Shown in pieces: positions 1-7,926 of a stretch of DNA of 64,000 nucleotides. Location of the stretch: assembly GCF_002159845.1 (NCBI RefSeq), contig NZ_NFJK01000003.1, forward strand, positions 186,001 to 250,000, written 5' to 3'. This DNA is from Anaeromassilibacillus sp. An250. Its GTDB lineage: Bacteria > Bacillota > Clostridia > Oscillospirales > Acutalibacteraceae. A program made the translations under genes and the position numbers. Each line of letters starts with the position of its first letter. Within the stretch, counting starts at the first letter, position 1. The notes under the pieces are model-generated. The model was not told where the DNA came from and searched no databases. It saw nothing but the letters and a program-made list of their open reading frames with translations.

Positions 1-1
1 G

Positions 2-136
2 GGTTTTGGCGCGGGGATGGGCCTTCCAAATATCAAAAAATATTCCGATATCCTAGACATAGATACCAAAGTGGGAGAGGGGACAGCCCTTTACATAACT
101 GTATTTACCGATAGGAACCGGGTGGGCGGTGATTAA
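2..136 (+). CDS. C-terminal end of anti-sigma-factor-type ATPase (partial)
   Basis: Open from the left edge to a TAA at 134-136. The 44 visible residues contain GFGAGMGLPNIKKYSD, followed by a VGEGT segment. This is the glycine-rich G2 box and last strand of the GHKL ATPase fold as found in RsbW/SpoIIAB-like serine kinases. The gene ends 3 bp before the next start, so it is probably the first visible member of the sensory-hydrogenase operon. Such small ATPases commonly accompany clostridial hydrogenase loci. The N-box half of the protein lies outside the window. Confidence 0.75.
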   Translation, partial: GFGAGMGLPNIKKYSDILDIDTKVGEGTALYITVFTDRNRVGGD

Positions 137-139
137 ACG

Positions 140-1456
140 ATGGAGAAATTCTTCCATTCGGTCATTTTGGATAAAGAGAAATGCATGGGATGCACCAATT
201 GCATCAAACGCTGCCCGACGGAGGCGATCCGGGTGCGCGATGGAAAGGCGCAGATTATCTCAGAGCGTTGCATCGATTGCGGCGAGTGTATCCGCGTTTG
301 CCCACATCATGCAAAACGGGCGCGGTTTGACCATCTCTCCGAGTTGGACAACTACTCCTATAAGATCGCTCTTCCGGCGCCGGCTTTGTTCGGGCAGTTT
401 AACAACCTGGACGACATCGACATCGTCCTCACCGGGCTCAAGAAGATGGGGTTCGATGAGGTGTATGAGGTTGCGCGCAGTGCGGAGCTGGTTTCCGATG
501 CCACGCGCAAGTTGATGCAGCAGGGGCATCTGGAGCGGCCCATCATCAGCTCGGCGTGTCCGGCGGTAGTCCGTTTGATCCGCGTGCGGTTCCCGGAACT
601 CTGTTCGCATGTGCTGCCGCTGAATTCCCCCATGGAGACGGCGGCCCGCTTTGTGAAAAAGGAGGCGAGGAAGAAGACCGGCTTGCCCTTGGAAGAGATC
701 GGCGCGTTTTTTATCACGCCCTGTCCAGCTAAGGTGACGGACACAAAATGCCCGATCAGCACCAAGACGTCCTATGTGGACGGTGCAATTGCAATCAGTG
801 AGATTTTCCCCGCCTTGGTGGAGAAAATGGAGAAAGCGGAGACAGTTGAGCCGTTGATGCAGTGCGGTGTGATCGGCGTCGGCTGGGCGTCCAGCGGCGG
901 CGAGGCGGCGGCGCTGCTCAATGACAAATATCTGGCGGCGGACGGTGTGGACAATGTCATCCGCGTGTTGGAAGAGTTGGAGGACGAGCGCATCAAGGAG
1001 CTGGACTTCATCGAATTAAACGCCTGCGCGGGCGGGTGCGTTGGAGGGGTGCTCTGCGTGGAAAATGCCTATGTCGCCAAGGCACGGCTACAGCGGCTGC
1101 GCCGGTATCTCCCCGTTTCGCAGAACCATTTGGAAGAGGGGATTCCCCCTTGTATGCAATGGCAGGATAATTTGGAATTTGCGCCCGTGCTCAAGCTTTC
1201 CGACGATATGGGCGAAGCCCTGCGCATGATGGCCGATATCGACAAAATCTGTGAGAAACTGCCGGGGCTGGATTGCGGCTCCTGCGGCGCGCCAACCTGC
1301 CGCGCATTTGCGGAGGATGTGGTCCGCGGATCTGCGAAGGAAAATGAGTGTATCTTTATTCTGCGCGAGGAAATTAAACAGGTCGCCCAAGCGCTCTCCT
1401 CTATGGGAGGTTTTGTGCCAGGGCATCATAAGGAGGCCGATTCCGATGAACGTTGA
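140..1456 (+). CDS. Sensory-type [FeFe]-hydrogenase (HydS-like)
   Basis: 438 aa. The N-terminus carries two [4Fe-4S] ferredoxin motifs (CMGCTNCIKRCP about residue 15, CIDCGECIRVCP about 45). A hydrogenase large-subunit domain follows with degenerate H-cluster loops: SACPAVV for L1, TPCPAKVTD for L2, and NACAGGCVGG for L3. The C-terminal part adds a four-cysteine Fe-S module (DCGSCGAPTC then a distant Cys). Catalytic hydrogenases have TSCCPxW and ExMACxGGC, so this belongs with the divergent group C/D enzymes proposed as H2 sensors. A GGTGGGCGG ribosome site precedes the ATG. The protein probably reports H2 or redox state to the adjacent ATPase and kinase-like genes rather than making bulk H2. 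The sensory role is inferred. Confidence 0.82.
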   Translation: MEKFFHSVILDKEKCMGCTNCIKRCPTEAIRVRDGKAQIISERCIDCGECIRVCPHHAKRARFDHLSELDNYSYKIALPAPALFGQFNNLDDIDIVLTGLKKMGFDEVYEVARSAELVSDATRKLMQQGHLERPIISSACPAVVRLIRVRFPELCSHVLPLNSPMETAARFVKKEARKKTGLPLEEIGAFFITPCPAKVTDTKCPISTKTSYVDGAIAISEIFPALVEKMEKAETVEPLMQCGVIGVGWASSGGEAAALLNDKYLAADGVDNVIRVLEELEDERIKELDFIELNACAGGCVGGVLCVENAYVAKARLQRLRRYLPVSQNHLEEGIPPCMQWQDNLEFAPVLKLSDDMGEALRMMADIDKICEKLPGLDCGSCGAPTCRAFAEDVVRGSAKENECIFILREEIKQVAQALSSMGGFVPGHHKEADSDER

Positions 1457-1778
1457 GCAAGTTTGCAAGCAATTGGATCTGCATGTGCTGGTGGGGGAGG
1501 ACCTCTCCCGCGAGGTGACTGGAGGCTATACGGGCGATCTGCTCAGTTGGGTCATGGCGCGCTTGCCGGCGGATGCAGTATGGTTTACCGTGATGGGCAA
1601 TGTCAATGCAATCGCCGTGGCGTCCCTGGCAGACGCTGCCTGCATTGTCCTGACGGACAATGCGTCGTTGGACGAGGAGGCGCGCGTCAAGGCGCAGCAG
1701 CAGGATATTCTGGTTCTCGGCAGCGAAAAGAATAGCTACGAGCTCGGCGCGCAGCTGGCGGAATTGCTGAAAAAATGA
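1446..1778 (+). CDS. DRTGG-domain protein
   Basis: 110 aa, starting at ATG 1446 behind AAGGAGG (1430-1436), so it overlaps the end of the previous gene by 11 bp. A longer open frame upstream is unsupported. The protein has an N-terminal two-helix segment, TGGYTGDLL, and alternating strands (WFTVMGNVNAIAVASL, CIVLTDN) typical of stand-alone DRTGG domains, related to the N-terminal domain of HPr kinase. These appear regularly in hydrogenase loci of anaerobic Firmicutes, probably as ligand-binding regulatory modules. No catalytic motif is visible. The overlaps on both sides indicate translational coupling. Confidence 0.75.
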   Translation: MNVEQVCKQLDLHVLVGEDLSREVTGGYTGDLLSWVMARLPADAVWFTVMGNVNAIAVASLADAACIVLTDNASLDEEARVKAQQQDILVLGSEKNSYELGAQLAELLKK

Positions 1779-2494
1779 AGTTCTTCTACGACTTTCACCT
1801 GCATTCCTGCCTTTCGCCCTGCGGGGACGATGATATGACGCCCTACAATTTGGTCAATATGGCAAAACTGTTGGGATACGATATCATTGCGCTGACGGAT
1901 CATAACTCCTGCCGGAACGCCGCCTCTGCGGTCAGAGCGGGGGAGCAGGCGGGCCTTGTGGTGATCCCCGGCATGGAGCTATGCACGCAGGAGGAAGCGC
2001 ATGTCGTGTGCTTGTTCCCGGACGTCCCATCCGCAGAGGCGTTTGAGGAATTTGTGCAGGAAAAAAGCCTGAAAATTCCCAATCGGCCCGAGATCTTTGG
2101 ACGTCAACTGGTGATGGATGCTCAAGACCGCATCCTTGGGGAAGAGGAGCGTTTGCTCATCAACGCCACGCAAATTGGGGTGGATCACGTCCTGCGCGAG
2201 GCGAGGCGGTTTGGCGGGACAGCTTTCCCGGCCCATGTGGATAAGCCGGCATATAGCGTAATCGCTTCCTTAGGGGCGATTCCCCCGGAGGCGGGGTTTC
2301 GTACGGCAGAGATCAGCTTTTCCGGGGACCCGGAGAAGCTTCTGCAAACAAATCCGGAACTGTCGGGCCTGTTCATCCTGCGAAATTCCGACGCTCATTA
2401 CCTGGAACACATGCGGGACCCCGGCCCGGTGCTGGAGCTGCCGGAAGCATCTGCTGAGGCGGTGATCCAGCTTTTAAATGGACAAAATTCATAA
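1775..2494 (+). CDS. PHP-domain metal-dependent phosphoesterase
   Basis: 239 aa, overlapping the previous stop as ATGA. The start FDFHLHSCLSPCGDDDMTP carries the first metal-binding HxH motif of the PHP superfamily. ALTDHNSC holds the second metal site, and FPAHVDKP and RNSDAHY hold later histidine and aspartate ligands. Predicted to hydrolyse a phosphoester, perhaps a nucleotide signal, in the cytoplasm. The substrate cannot be told from sequence. It closes the sensory sub-operon, and the following 187 bp hold the promoter of the catalytic hydrogenase operon. Confidence 0.8.
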   Translation: MKFFYDFHLHSCLSPCGDDDMTPYNLVNMAKLLGYDIIALTDHNSCRNAASAVRAGEQAGLVVIPGMELCTQEEAHVVCLFPDVPSAEAFEEFVQEKSLKIPNRPEIFGRQLVMDAQDRILGEEERLLINATQIGVDHVLREARRFGGTAFPAHVDKPAYSVIASLGAIPPEAGFRTAEISFSGDPEKLLQTNPELSGLFILRNSDAHYLEHMRDPGPVLELPEASAEAVIQLLNGQNS

Positions 2495-2567
2495 TTTTAC
2501 ATAATTATATGAATAATTATTGAACATGATTGTTTCGAGTATATTTCATGGAGAAATTACAAAAAAA

Positions 2568-2647
2568 TTGTAGATTTTCTACAAACAGTATGCTATAATA
2601 AATCATAATGCATTTGAGGCGAAATGTTCGAAACATTACGAAACATT
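2568..2647 (+). promoter_or_regulatory. Promoter and operator-like repeats upstream of hydrogenase operon
   Basis: TATAAT at 2594-2599 is preceded by the palindrome TTGTAGA-TTT-TCTACAA (2568-2584) over the expected -35 region. It is followed by AATGTT-CGA-AACATT (2623-2637) and two CGAAACATT copies 10 bp apart (2629-2637, 2639-2647). There is no good -35 hexamer at 17 bp, so an activator or a redox repressor working through these repeats is likely. The regulator is not identified. Confidence 0.55.
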
Positions 2648-2681
2648 TTGCTGCATTTGGAAATCACAGGGAGGAACAAGA

Positions 2682-3179
2682 ATGCAAAAAAAAATAAGCA
2701 ATTTGCCTTTTCAAGGGACTCCGGAGCAGGAAAAGAAGCTGCACGAAGTAATTGAAAAGCACAAAGATGACAAAGGCGCGATCATGCCGGTTTTGCAGGA
2801 GGCCCAGGAGATTTATGGCTATCTGCCGGTGGAAGTGCAAACCATGGTGGCGGAAGGCCTCAACAAGCCGTTGGAGGAAGTCTTTGGCGTGGCGACCTTC
2901 TATTCGCAGTTCTCGCTCACCCCAAAGGGGAGATATAATATCTCTATCTGCCTGGGGACGGCCTGCTATGTAAAGGGCGCAGCTGCAGTCCTGGATAAGG
3001 TGAGTTCTGCCCTTGGCATCCAGCCCGAAGAATGTACCCCGGATGGGAAGTTTTCTTTGACCGCTTGCCGCTGCATCGGCGCTTGCGGTTTGGCGCCGGT
3101 TATGACCATCAATGATGATGTGTATGGCCGTTTGGTGCCGGAAGAGGTCGACGGGATCTTGGCAAAGTACAACGACTAA
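2682..3179 (+). CDS. hydC: NuoE-like [2Fe-2S] subunit of bifurcating hydrogenase
   Basis: 165 aa, the usual length for the 24-kDa NADH dehydrogenase subunit family. A helical N-terminal part (residues 15-75) leads into a thioredoxin-like domain with the four [2Fe-2S] ligands Cys90, Cys95, Cys131 and Cys135 (CLGTAC and CRCIGAC). In HydABC complexes this small subunit passes electrons between HydB and HydA. GGGAGGAACAAG precedes the ATG. It is the first gene of the operon continuing to hydA at 7678, consistent with an NADH/ferredoxin-dependent electron-bifurcating hydrogenase. Confidence 0.92.
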   Translation: MQKKISNLPFQGTPEQEKKLHEVIEKHKDDKGAIMPVLQEAQEIYGYLPVEVQTMVAEGLNKPLEEVFGVATFYSQFSLTPKGRYNISICLGTACYVKGAAAVLDKVSSALGIQPEECTPDGKFSLTACRCIGACGLAPVMTINDDVYGRLVPEEVDGILAKYND

Positions 3180-3180
3180 G

Positions 3181-3735
3181 ATGCGGGAACTCTCTTTAAA
3201 TGTGATGGACATCGCGCAGAATTCCATTTCGGCGGGCGCATCCTGTATCACGGTGGATGTCTGTGAGGACACCGCCCTGGACCGCTTGACGATCCGGATT
3301 GTGGACAACGGCCGCGGAATGACCGCGGAACAGGTTGCCCGTGTAATAGACCCCTTTTTCACCACGCGCACCACGCGCAAGGTGGGCTTAGGAATCCCGC
3401 TCTTTAAAATGGAGGCGGAGATGACGGGCGGCGGGCTGCGGATCGACTCCGAGCCAGGAAAAGGGACGACGGTAACGGCGGAGTTTGTGCCTTCCCATGT
3501 GGATTTTATCCCTTTGGGGGACATCAACGAGACGGTCCTATTATTGATTACATGCAATACAGACCGGGATTTTGTCTTTCATCACAGGATTGATGACCGT
3601 GAATTTACTTTGGATACCCGTGAGTTGCGCGGGATTTTGGGCGAGGAAGTGGAGCTGAACGTGCCAGATGTTGTGGCATGGATGCGGGACTTTCTCAAGG
3701 AACAAACAGAAAGCATCAAAGGGGAGAAAATATAG
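3181..3735 (+). CDS. GHKL ATP-binding protein of hydrogenase operon
   Basis: 184 aa from ATG 3181, one base after the NuoE-like stop. A longer frame back to 3112 would overlap hydC and is not needed. The N box (MDIAQNSISAGA), G1 box (DNGRGM), F box (DPFFTTR) and G2 box (GLGIPLF) of histidine-kinase-type ATPases are all present. There is no phospho-acceptor histidine domain or membrane segment. Such soluble ATPases recur between hydC and hydB in Clostridia. A regulatory or maturation role is presumed but unproven. Confidence 0.8.
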   Translation: MRELSLNVMDIAQNSISAGASCITVDVCEDTALDRLTIRIVDNGRGMTAEQVARVIDPFFTTRTTRKVGLGIPLFKMEAEMTGGGLRIDSEPGKGTTVTAEFVPSHVDFIPLGDINETVLLLITCNTDRDFVFHHRIDDREFTLDTRELRGILGEEVELNVPDVVAWMRDFLKEQTESIKGEKI

Positions 3736-3736
3736 T

Positions 3737-4108
3737 ATGAAGTCATTAGCGGAACTTCAGGCAATCCGAGATAAAGCCCGCGGCAAGGTTACGCTGCGGG
3801 AAGGACAGGACGACGCGATCCGCGTATTGGTCGGCATGGCCACCTGCGGCATCGCTGCGGGCGCACGCCCGGTCCTCACCACCATCGTGGACGAGGTGGC
3901 GAAAAGAGGCCTCCAGAACGTCATGGTTACCCAGACGGGATGCATCGGCATCTGCCAGTTTGAGCCGGTTGTCGAGGTTGTGGAACCCGGCAAGGACAAG
4001 ATCACCTATGTGAAGATGACGCCGGAAAAGGCGGTCCGCATGGTGAACGACCACCTGGTCAACGGCAACGTCGTCACGGAGTTTACCATCGGCGCGAATT
4101 CAAAATAA
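3737..4108 (+). CDS. [2Fe-2S] thioredoxin-like ferredoxin subunit (HndB-like)
   Basis: 123 aa from ATG 3737. The open frame extends upstream but without a ribosome site there. The sequence ATCGIAAGA and, 36 residues later, TQTGCIGICQFEP give the Cys pairs of a [2Fe-2S] thioredoxin-like ferredoxin. The length and position match HndB of NADP-reducing hydrogenases and the separate small protein of HydABCD-type operons. It probably shuttles electrons within the complex or assists its assembly. Confidence 0.82.
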   Translation: MKSLAELQAIRDKARGKVTLREGQDDAIRVLVGMATCGIAAGARPVLTTIVDEVAKRGLQNVMVTQTGCIGICQFEPVVEVVEPGKDKITYVKMTPEKAVRMVNDHLVNGNVVTEFTIGANSK

Positions 4109-4120
4109 GGAGGCTGTAAA

Positions 4121-5914
4121 ATGTATCGTTCGAATGTACTGGTTTGCGGCGGTACGGGTTGTACCTCCTCGAACAGTGAGCTGATTATCCAGCGTCTGAA
4201 AGAGGAAATTGCCGCGAAAGGCCTCGAGCAGGAGGTCAATGTCATCCGTACGGGCTGCTTCGGCCTCTGTGCCTTGGGCCCGATTATGATTGTATATCCA
4301 GAGGGCGCGTTCTATAGCATGGTCAAGCCGGACGATGTGCCGGAGATCGTGGAGGAGCATCTGCTCAAGGGCAGAATTGTCAAGCGCCTTCTTTATCAAG
4401 AGACCGTGGTGGAGAATTCCAACTCCGTCAAGTCTTTGAACCATACGCCTTTCTATGAAAAACAGCACCGCGTTGCGCTGCGCAACTGCGGCGTTATCAA
4501 TCCCGAGGACATCGACGAGTACATAGCGGTCGACGGCTATCAGGCGTTGGGCAAGGTTCTCACGGAAATGACCCCACAGGACGTCATCGATGTAATCACC
4601 AAGTCCGGCCTGCGCGGCCGCGGCGGCGCAGGTTTCCCGACCGGCCGGAAGTGGCTCTTTGCCGCACAGAACCAGGCGGATCAGAAATATGTGTGCTGCA
4701 ACGCGGATGAAGGTGACCCAGGCGCGTTCATGGACCGTTCCATCTTGGAAGGCGACCCGCATGCAGTTCTGGAAGCCATGGCCATCGCCGGCTATGCGAT
4801 CGGCGCGTCCCAGGGATATATTTATGTCCGTGCCGAATACCCGATCGCGGTAAAGCGCTTGCAGATTGCCATCGACCAGGCCAGAGAGTACGGCCTGCTC
4901 GGTAAACATATCTTTGATACCGATTTCAATTTTGATATTGAACTCCGCCTTGGCGCCGGTGCGTTCGTCTGCGGCGAAGAGACGGCTTTGATGACCTCCA
5001 TCGAGGGCAAGCGTGGCGAGCCGCGTCCGCGTCCTCCGTTCCCAGCACTCAAGGGCCTGTTTGGAAAGCCGACCATCCTGAACAACGTTGAAACGTATGC
5101 CAATGTCGCCCAAATCATCCTGAAGGGCGCGGACTGGTTCGCCTCTATGGGTACGGAAAAGAGCAAGGGCACCAAGGTGTTCGCTCTGGGCGGCAAGATC
5201 AAGCACACCGGCCTAGTGGAAGTCCCCATGGGCACCACCCTGCGCGAAATCGTCGAGGAGATCGGCGGCGGCGTGCCGGACGGCCATACCTTTAAGGCAG
5301 CCCAGACCGGCGGCCCTTCCGGCGGCTGTATCCCGGCCTCCCAGATGGATGTACCGATCGATTACGACAACCTGATCGCCATCGGCTCCATGATGGGTTC
5401 CGGCGGCCTGATTGTCATGGACGACACCACCTGTATGGTGGACATCGCGAAGTTCTTCCTGGAATTCACCGTGGATGAATCCTGTGGAAAGTGTACCCCG
5501 TGCCGCGTTGGTACGCGCCGCCTGTTGGAAATCCTCAATAAGATCACCAGCGGCAACGGCACCCTGGAGGACATCGACCGTTTGGAAGAGCTCTGCAATT
5601 ATCTGAAAGAAAATTCGCTCTGCGCTTTGGGCCAGACGGCGCCGAACCCGGTGCTCTCCACCCTGCATTATTTCCGCGATGAGTACATCGCGCACGTCAC
5701 GGAGAAACGCTGCCCGGCGGGCGCATGTAAGGCGTTGACGAATTACTATATCCTCGAAGACAAGTGCAAAGGCTGTACGCTTTGCGCACGCAACTGCCCG
5801 GTCGGGGCGATCAGCGGTACCGTGAAGAAGCCGCATGTGATCGATACGAGCAAATGCATCAAGTGCGGCGCTTGCATGGAGAAGTGCAAGTTCAACGCGA
5901 TTGTGAAGAGATAA
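4121..5914 (+). CDS. hydB: NuoF-like flavin/Fe-S subunit of bifurcating hydrogenase
   Basis: 597 aa. Domains in order: an N-terminal [2Fe-2S] thioredoxin-like ferredoxin (CGGTGCTSS, RTGCFGLC; residues 1-90), a NuoF flavin- and NADH-binding core (GLRGRGGAGFPTGRKW, then CNADEGDPGAFMDR and CGEETALMTS), the N3-type [4Fe-4S] site ESCGKCTPCR, and a C-terminal pair of [4Fe-4S] ferredoxin motifs (CKGCTLCARNCP, CIKCGACMEKC). This is the HydB/HndC layout, the subunit that binds FMN and NAD(H) and is thought to be the bifurcation site. An AAGGAGG site lies 7 bp before the ATG. Confidence 0.93.
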   Translation: MYRSNVLVCGGTGCTSSNSELIIQRLKEEIAAKGLEQEVNVIRTGCFGLCALGPIMIVYPEGAFYSMVKPDDVPEIVEEHLLKGRIVKRLLYQETVVENSNSVKSLNHTPFYEKQHRVALRNCGVINPEDIDEYIAVDGYQALGKVLTEMTPQDVIDVITKSGLRGRGGAGFPTGRKWLFAAQNQADQKYVCCNADEGDPGAFMDRSILEGDPHAVLEAMAIAGYAIGASQGYIYVRAEYPIAVKRLQIAIDQAREYGLLGKHIFDTDFNFDIELRLGAGAFVCGEETALMTSIEGKRGEPRPRPPFPALKGLFGKPTILNNVETYANVAQIILKGADWFASMGTEKSKGTKVFALGGKIKHTGLVEVPMGTTLREIVEEIGGGVPDGHTFKAAQTGGPSGGCIPASQMDVPIDYDNLIAIGSMMGSGGLIVMDDTTCMVDIAKFFLEFTVDESCGKCTPCRVGTRRLLEILNKITSGNGTLEDIDRLEELCNYLKENSLCALGQTAPNPVLSTLHYFRDEYIAHVTEKRCPAGACKALTNYYILEDKCKGCTLCARNCPVGAISGTVKKPHVIDTSKCIKCGACMEKCKFNAIVKR

Positions 5915-5932
5915 GAAAGGAGTGTGCCATCA

Positions 5933-7678
5933 ATGGATATGGTCAATATAAAAATCAACGGCATGCCCCTCTCGGTGCCGAAGGATTCTACGATTTTGGA
6001 GGCTGCACGGTATGCGGGCATCAACATCCCCACACTGTGCTTCCTGAAGGATATCAACGAAATTGGCGCTTGCCGTATGTGCGTTGTAGAAGTGAAGGGC
6101 GCCCGTTCTTTGGTTGCGGCCTGCGTTTATCCGGTCAACGAGGGGATGGAAGTTTTCACCAATACACCGAAGGTGCAGGAATCCCGCAAGCTCACGCTGG
6201 AGCTGCTGCTCTCCGTGCACGACCGCAAGTGCCTCACCTGCAAGCGCAGCGGAAGCTGCGAGCTGCAGTCCCTCTGCTATGAGCTGGGCGTGGACGACGC
6301 CGAGCACTTTGACGGTGCAAAACCGGAAGCCCAGAAGGATGAATCCACGGAGTATTTGGTCCGCGACAATGGAAAGTGCATCCTCTGCCGCCGCTGCGTG
6401 GCCGCTTGCGCCAACCAGCATGTGGCTGTGATCGGACCGAACGGCCGCGGGTTCGATACCCACATTGGCTGTATGTTTGAACGTCCGCTGAACGAAGTGG
6501 CCTGCGTTTCCTGTGGCCAGTGCATTGTGAGCTGCCCGACGGGTGCCCTCACAGAGCGCGATCAGTGCGACGAGGTCCTTGCAGCGATCAACGATCCGGA
6601 GAAATATGTCGTGGTACAGACCGCTCCGGCCATCCGTGCAACTTTGGGCGAATGCTTCGGCATGCCGGTCGGCACCAACGTCAAGGGCAAGATGGTTGCC
6701 GCCCTGCGCCGCCTGGGCTTTGATAAGGTGTTTGACACCGACTTCGGCGCCGACCTCACCATCATGGAAGAGGCCACAGAATTCCTCGACCGTGTGAAGA
6801 ACGGCGGCGTACTGCCGATGATCACCTCCTGCTCGCCCGGCTGGATCAAGTTCTGCGAGCATTATTTCCCGGACCTGCTGCCGAATGTGTCCACCTGTAA
6901 GTCCCCGCAGCAGATGACCGGCGCGATGATTAAGACTTGGTTTGCAGAGAAGAACGGCCTTGACCCGAAGAACATCGTCGTGGTCAGCGTCATGCCCTGC
7001 ATTGCAAAGAAATTTGAGATCAAGCGTGACGACCAGGATGCCGCAGGCGAGGGCATCCCGGATACGGATATCTCCATCACTACGCGCGAGCTGTCCCGCC
7101 TGATCAACCGTGCGCATCTGGACTTTGTCAACCTGCCAGATGAGGAGTTCGACGACGCGATGGGTATTTCCACCGGCGCGGCCGCGATCTTTGGCGCGAC
7201 GGGCGGCGTTATGGAGGCGGCGCTCAGAACCGCAGCGGACGTTCTGGAGGGCAAGAGCCTGGACAACATCGATTACACCGAGGTGCGCGGCACCGAGGGC
7301 ATCAAGGAAGCCGTCTATCATGTCGGCGGCATGGATGTCAAAGTGGCGGCGGTCAGCGGCCTGAGCAACGCCAACGAGGTGCTTGAGAAGGTCCGCAAGG
7401 GTGAAGCCGACTATCACTTTATTGAGATCATGTGCTGCCCGGGCGGTTGTGTCAATGGCGGCGGCCAGCCGATCCAGTCCGCAACGGTCCGCAGCTTCAC
7501 AGACCTCAAGGGCCTGCGTGCAAAGGCGCTCTACGAAGAGGACAAGAACCTCCCGCTGCGCAAGAGCCACGAGAGCCCGCTGATCAAACTGGTGTACGAC
7601 GAGTATTTGGGTGAGCCCGGCAGCCACAAGGCGCACGAGCTTCTGCACACCAGCTACGTTGCCAGAAAGAGATTCTAA
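5933..7678 (+). CDS. hydA: [FeFe]-hydrogenase catalytic subunit HydA
   Basis: 581 aa from ATG 5933, 10 bp after AAGGAG. An in-frame GTG at 5924 sits on the ribosome site and is unlikely. The N-terminus has a [2Fe-2S] domain (CFLKD, CRMC), the His/Cys-ligated [4Fe-4S] region (HDRKCLTCKRSGSC), two ferredoxin clusters (CILCRRCVAAC, CVSCGQCIVSCP), and then the H-cluster domain with TSCSPGW (L1), MPCIAKKFE (L2) and IMCCPGGCVNGGGQP (L3). L1 reads TSCSPGW rather than TSCCPxW, a variant I believe is common in multi-subunit clostridial enzymes. It reduces protons to H2 using electrons from ferredoxin and NADH via the NuoE/NuoF-like partners encoded just upstream. Confidence 0.95.
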   Translation: MDMVNIKINGMPLSVPKDSTILEAARYAGINIPTLCFLKDINEIGACRMCVVEVKGARSLVAACVYPVNEGMEVFTNTPKVQESRKLTLELLLSVHDRKCLTCKRSGSCELQSLCYELGVDDAEHFDGAKPEAQKDESTEYLVRDNGKCILCRRCVAACANQHVAVIGPNGRGFDTHIGCMFERPLNEVACVSCGQCIVSCPTGALTERDQCDEVLAAINDPEKYVVVQTAPAIRATLGECFGMPVGTNVKGKMVAALRRLGFDKVFDTDFGADLTIMEEATEFLDRVKNGGVLPMITSCSPGWIKFCEHYFPDLLPNVSTCKSPQQMTGAMIKTWFAEKNGLDPKNIVVVSVMPCIAKKFEIKRDDQDAAGEGIPDTDISITTRELSRLINRAHLDFVNLPDEEFDDAMGISTGAAAIFGATGGVMEAALRTAADVLEGKSLDNIDYTEVRGTEGIKEAVYHVGGMDVKVAAVSGLSNANEVLEKVRKGEADYHFIEIMCCPGGCVNGGGQPIQSATVRSFTDLKGLRAKALYEEDKNLPLRKSHESPLIKLVYDEYLGEPGSHKAHELLHTSYVARKRF

Positions 7679-7705
7679 TCGTTTTATAAATTAAGATTGG
7701 TCGAT

Positions 7706-7741
7706 AAAAGGCCCGGACAGAGCTTCTGTCCGGGCCTTTTT
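7706..7741 (+). terminator. Terminator of hydrogenase operon
   Basis: A perfect 15-bp stem (AAAAGGCCCGGACAG) with a 5-nt loop and a terminal T tract, 28 bp after the hydA stop. Its inner GGACAG/CTGTCC arms recur in the next hairpin. Confidence 0.93.
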
Positions 7742-7745
7742 ATGA

Positions 7746-7788
7746 GGATTCCAGAGAGGACAGAATCCTTCTGTCCTCTCTGGAATCC
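7746..7788 (+). repeat. Perfect 18-bp hairpin with PyrR-site-like core upstream of pyr operon
   Basis: An 18-bp perfect inverted repeat with a 7-nt loop and no following T tract on either strand, so it is not an ordinary terminator. The 5' arm contains TCCAGAGAGG, the core of the PyrR mRNA-binding loop consensus, and lies upstream of pyrC. However, a promoter-like element (7864-7892) lies downstream of it, so the hairpin would be in the pyr mRNA only if transcription starts earlier. Role uncertain. Confidence 0.5.
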
Positions 7789-7863
7789 ATCTGGCCGATC
7801 CGCCACACAAAAATAGATGAAAAATTGCCGGAGCATCGGTCGTTTTTCGAGCGAAAGGCTTCC

Positions 7864-7892
7864 TTTACTTTTTTTGGAGGAATCGGTATAAT
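7864..7892 (+). promoter_or_regulatory. Putative sigma-A promoter of pyrC operon
   Basis: TTTACT, a 17-bp spacer and TATAAT, about 35 bp before the TTG start of pyrC. Confidence 0.5.
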
Positions 7893-7926
7893 AGAACCAA
7901 CAAAAATTCCATCCAGGAGGTGCGTT

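Noticed and set aside
5930-7648. 572-codon open frame antisense to hydA
   Set aside because: Exact shadow of a certain gene in a G+C-rich, codon-biased region; composition (Ala/His/Arg-rich) and lack of motifs or ribosome site fit an artefact. The same applies to long antisense frames opposite pyrC (8017-9609), pyrF-pyrK (9760-11064), pyrD (10959-11912) and pncB (45346-46365).
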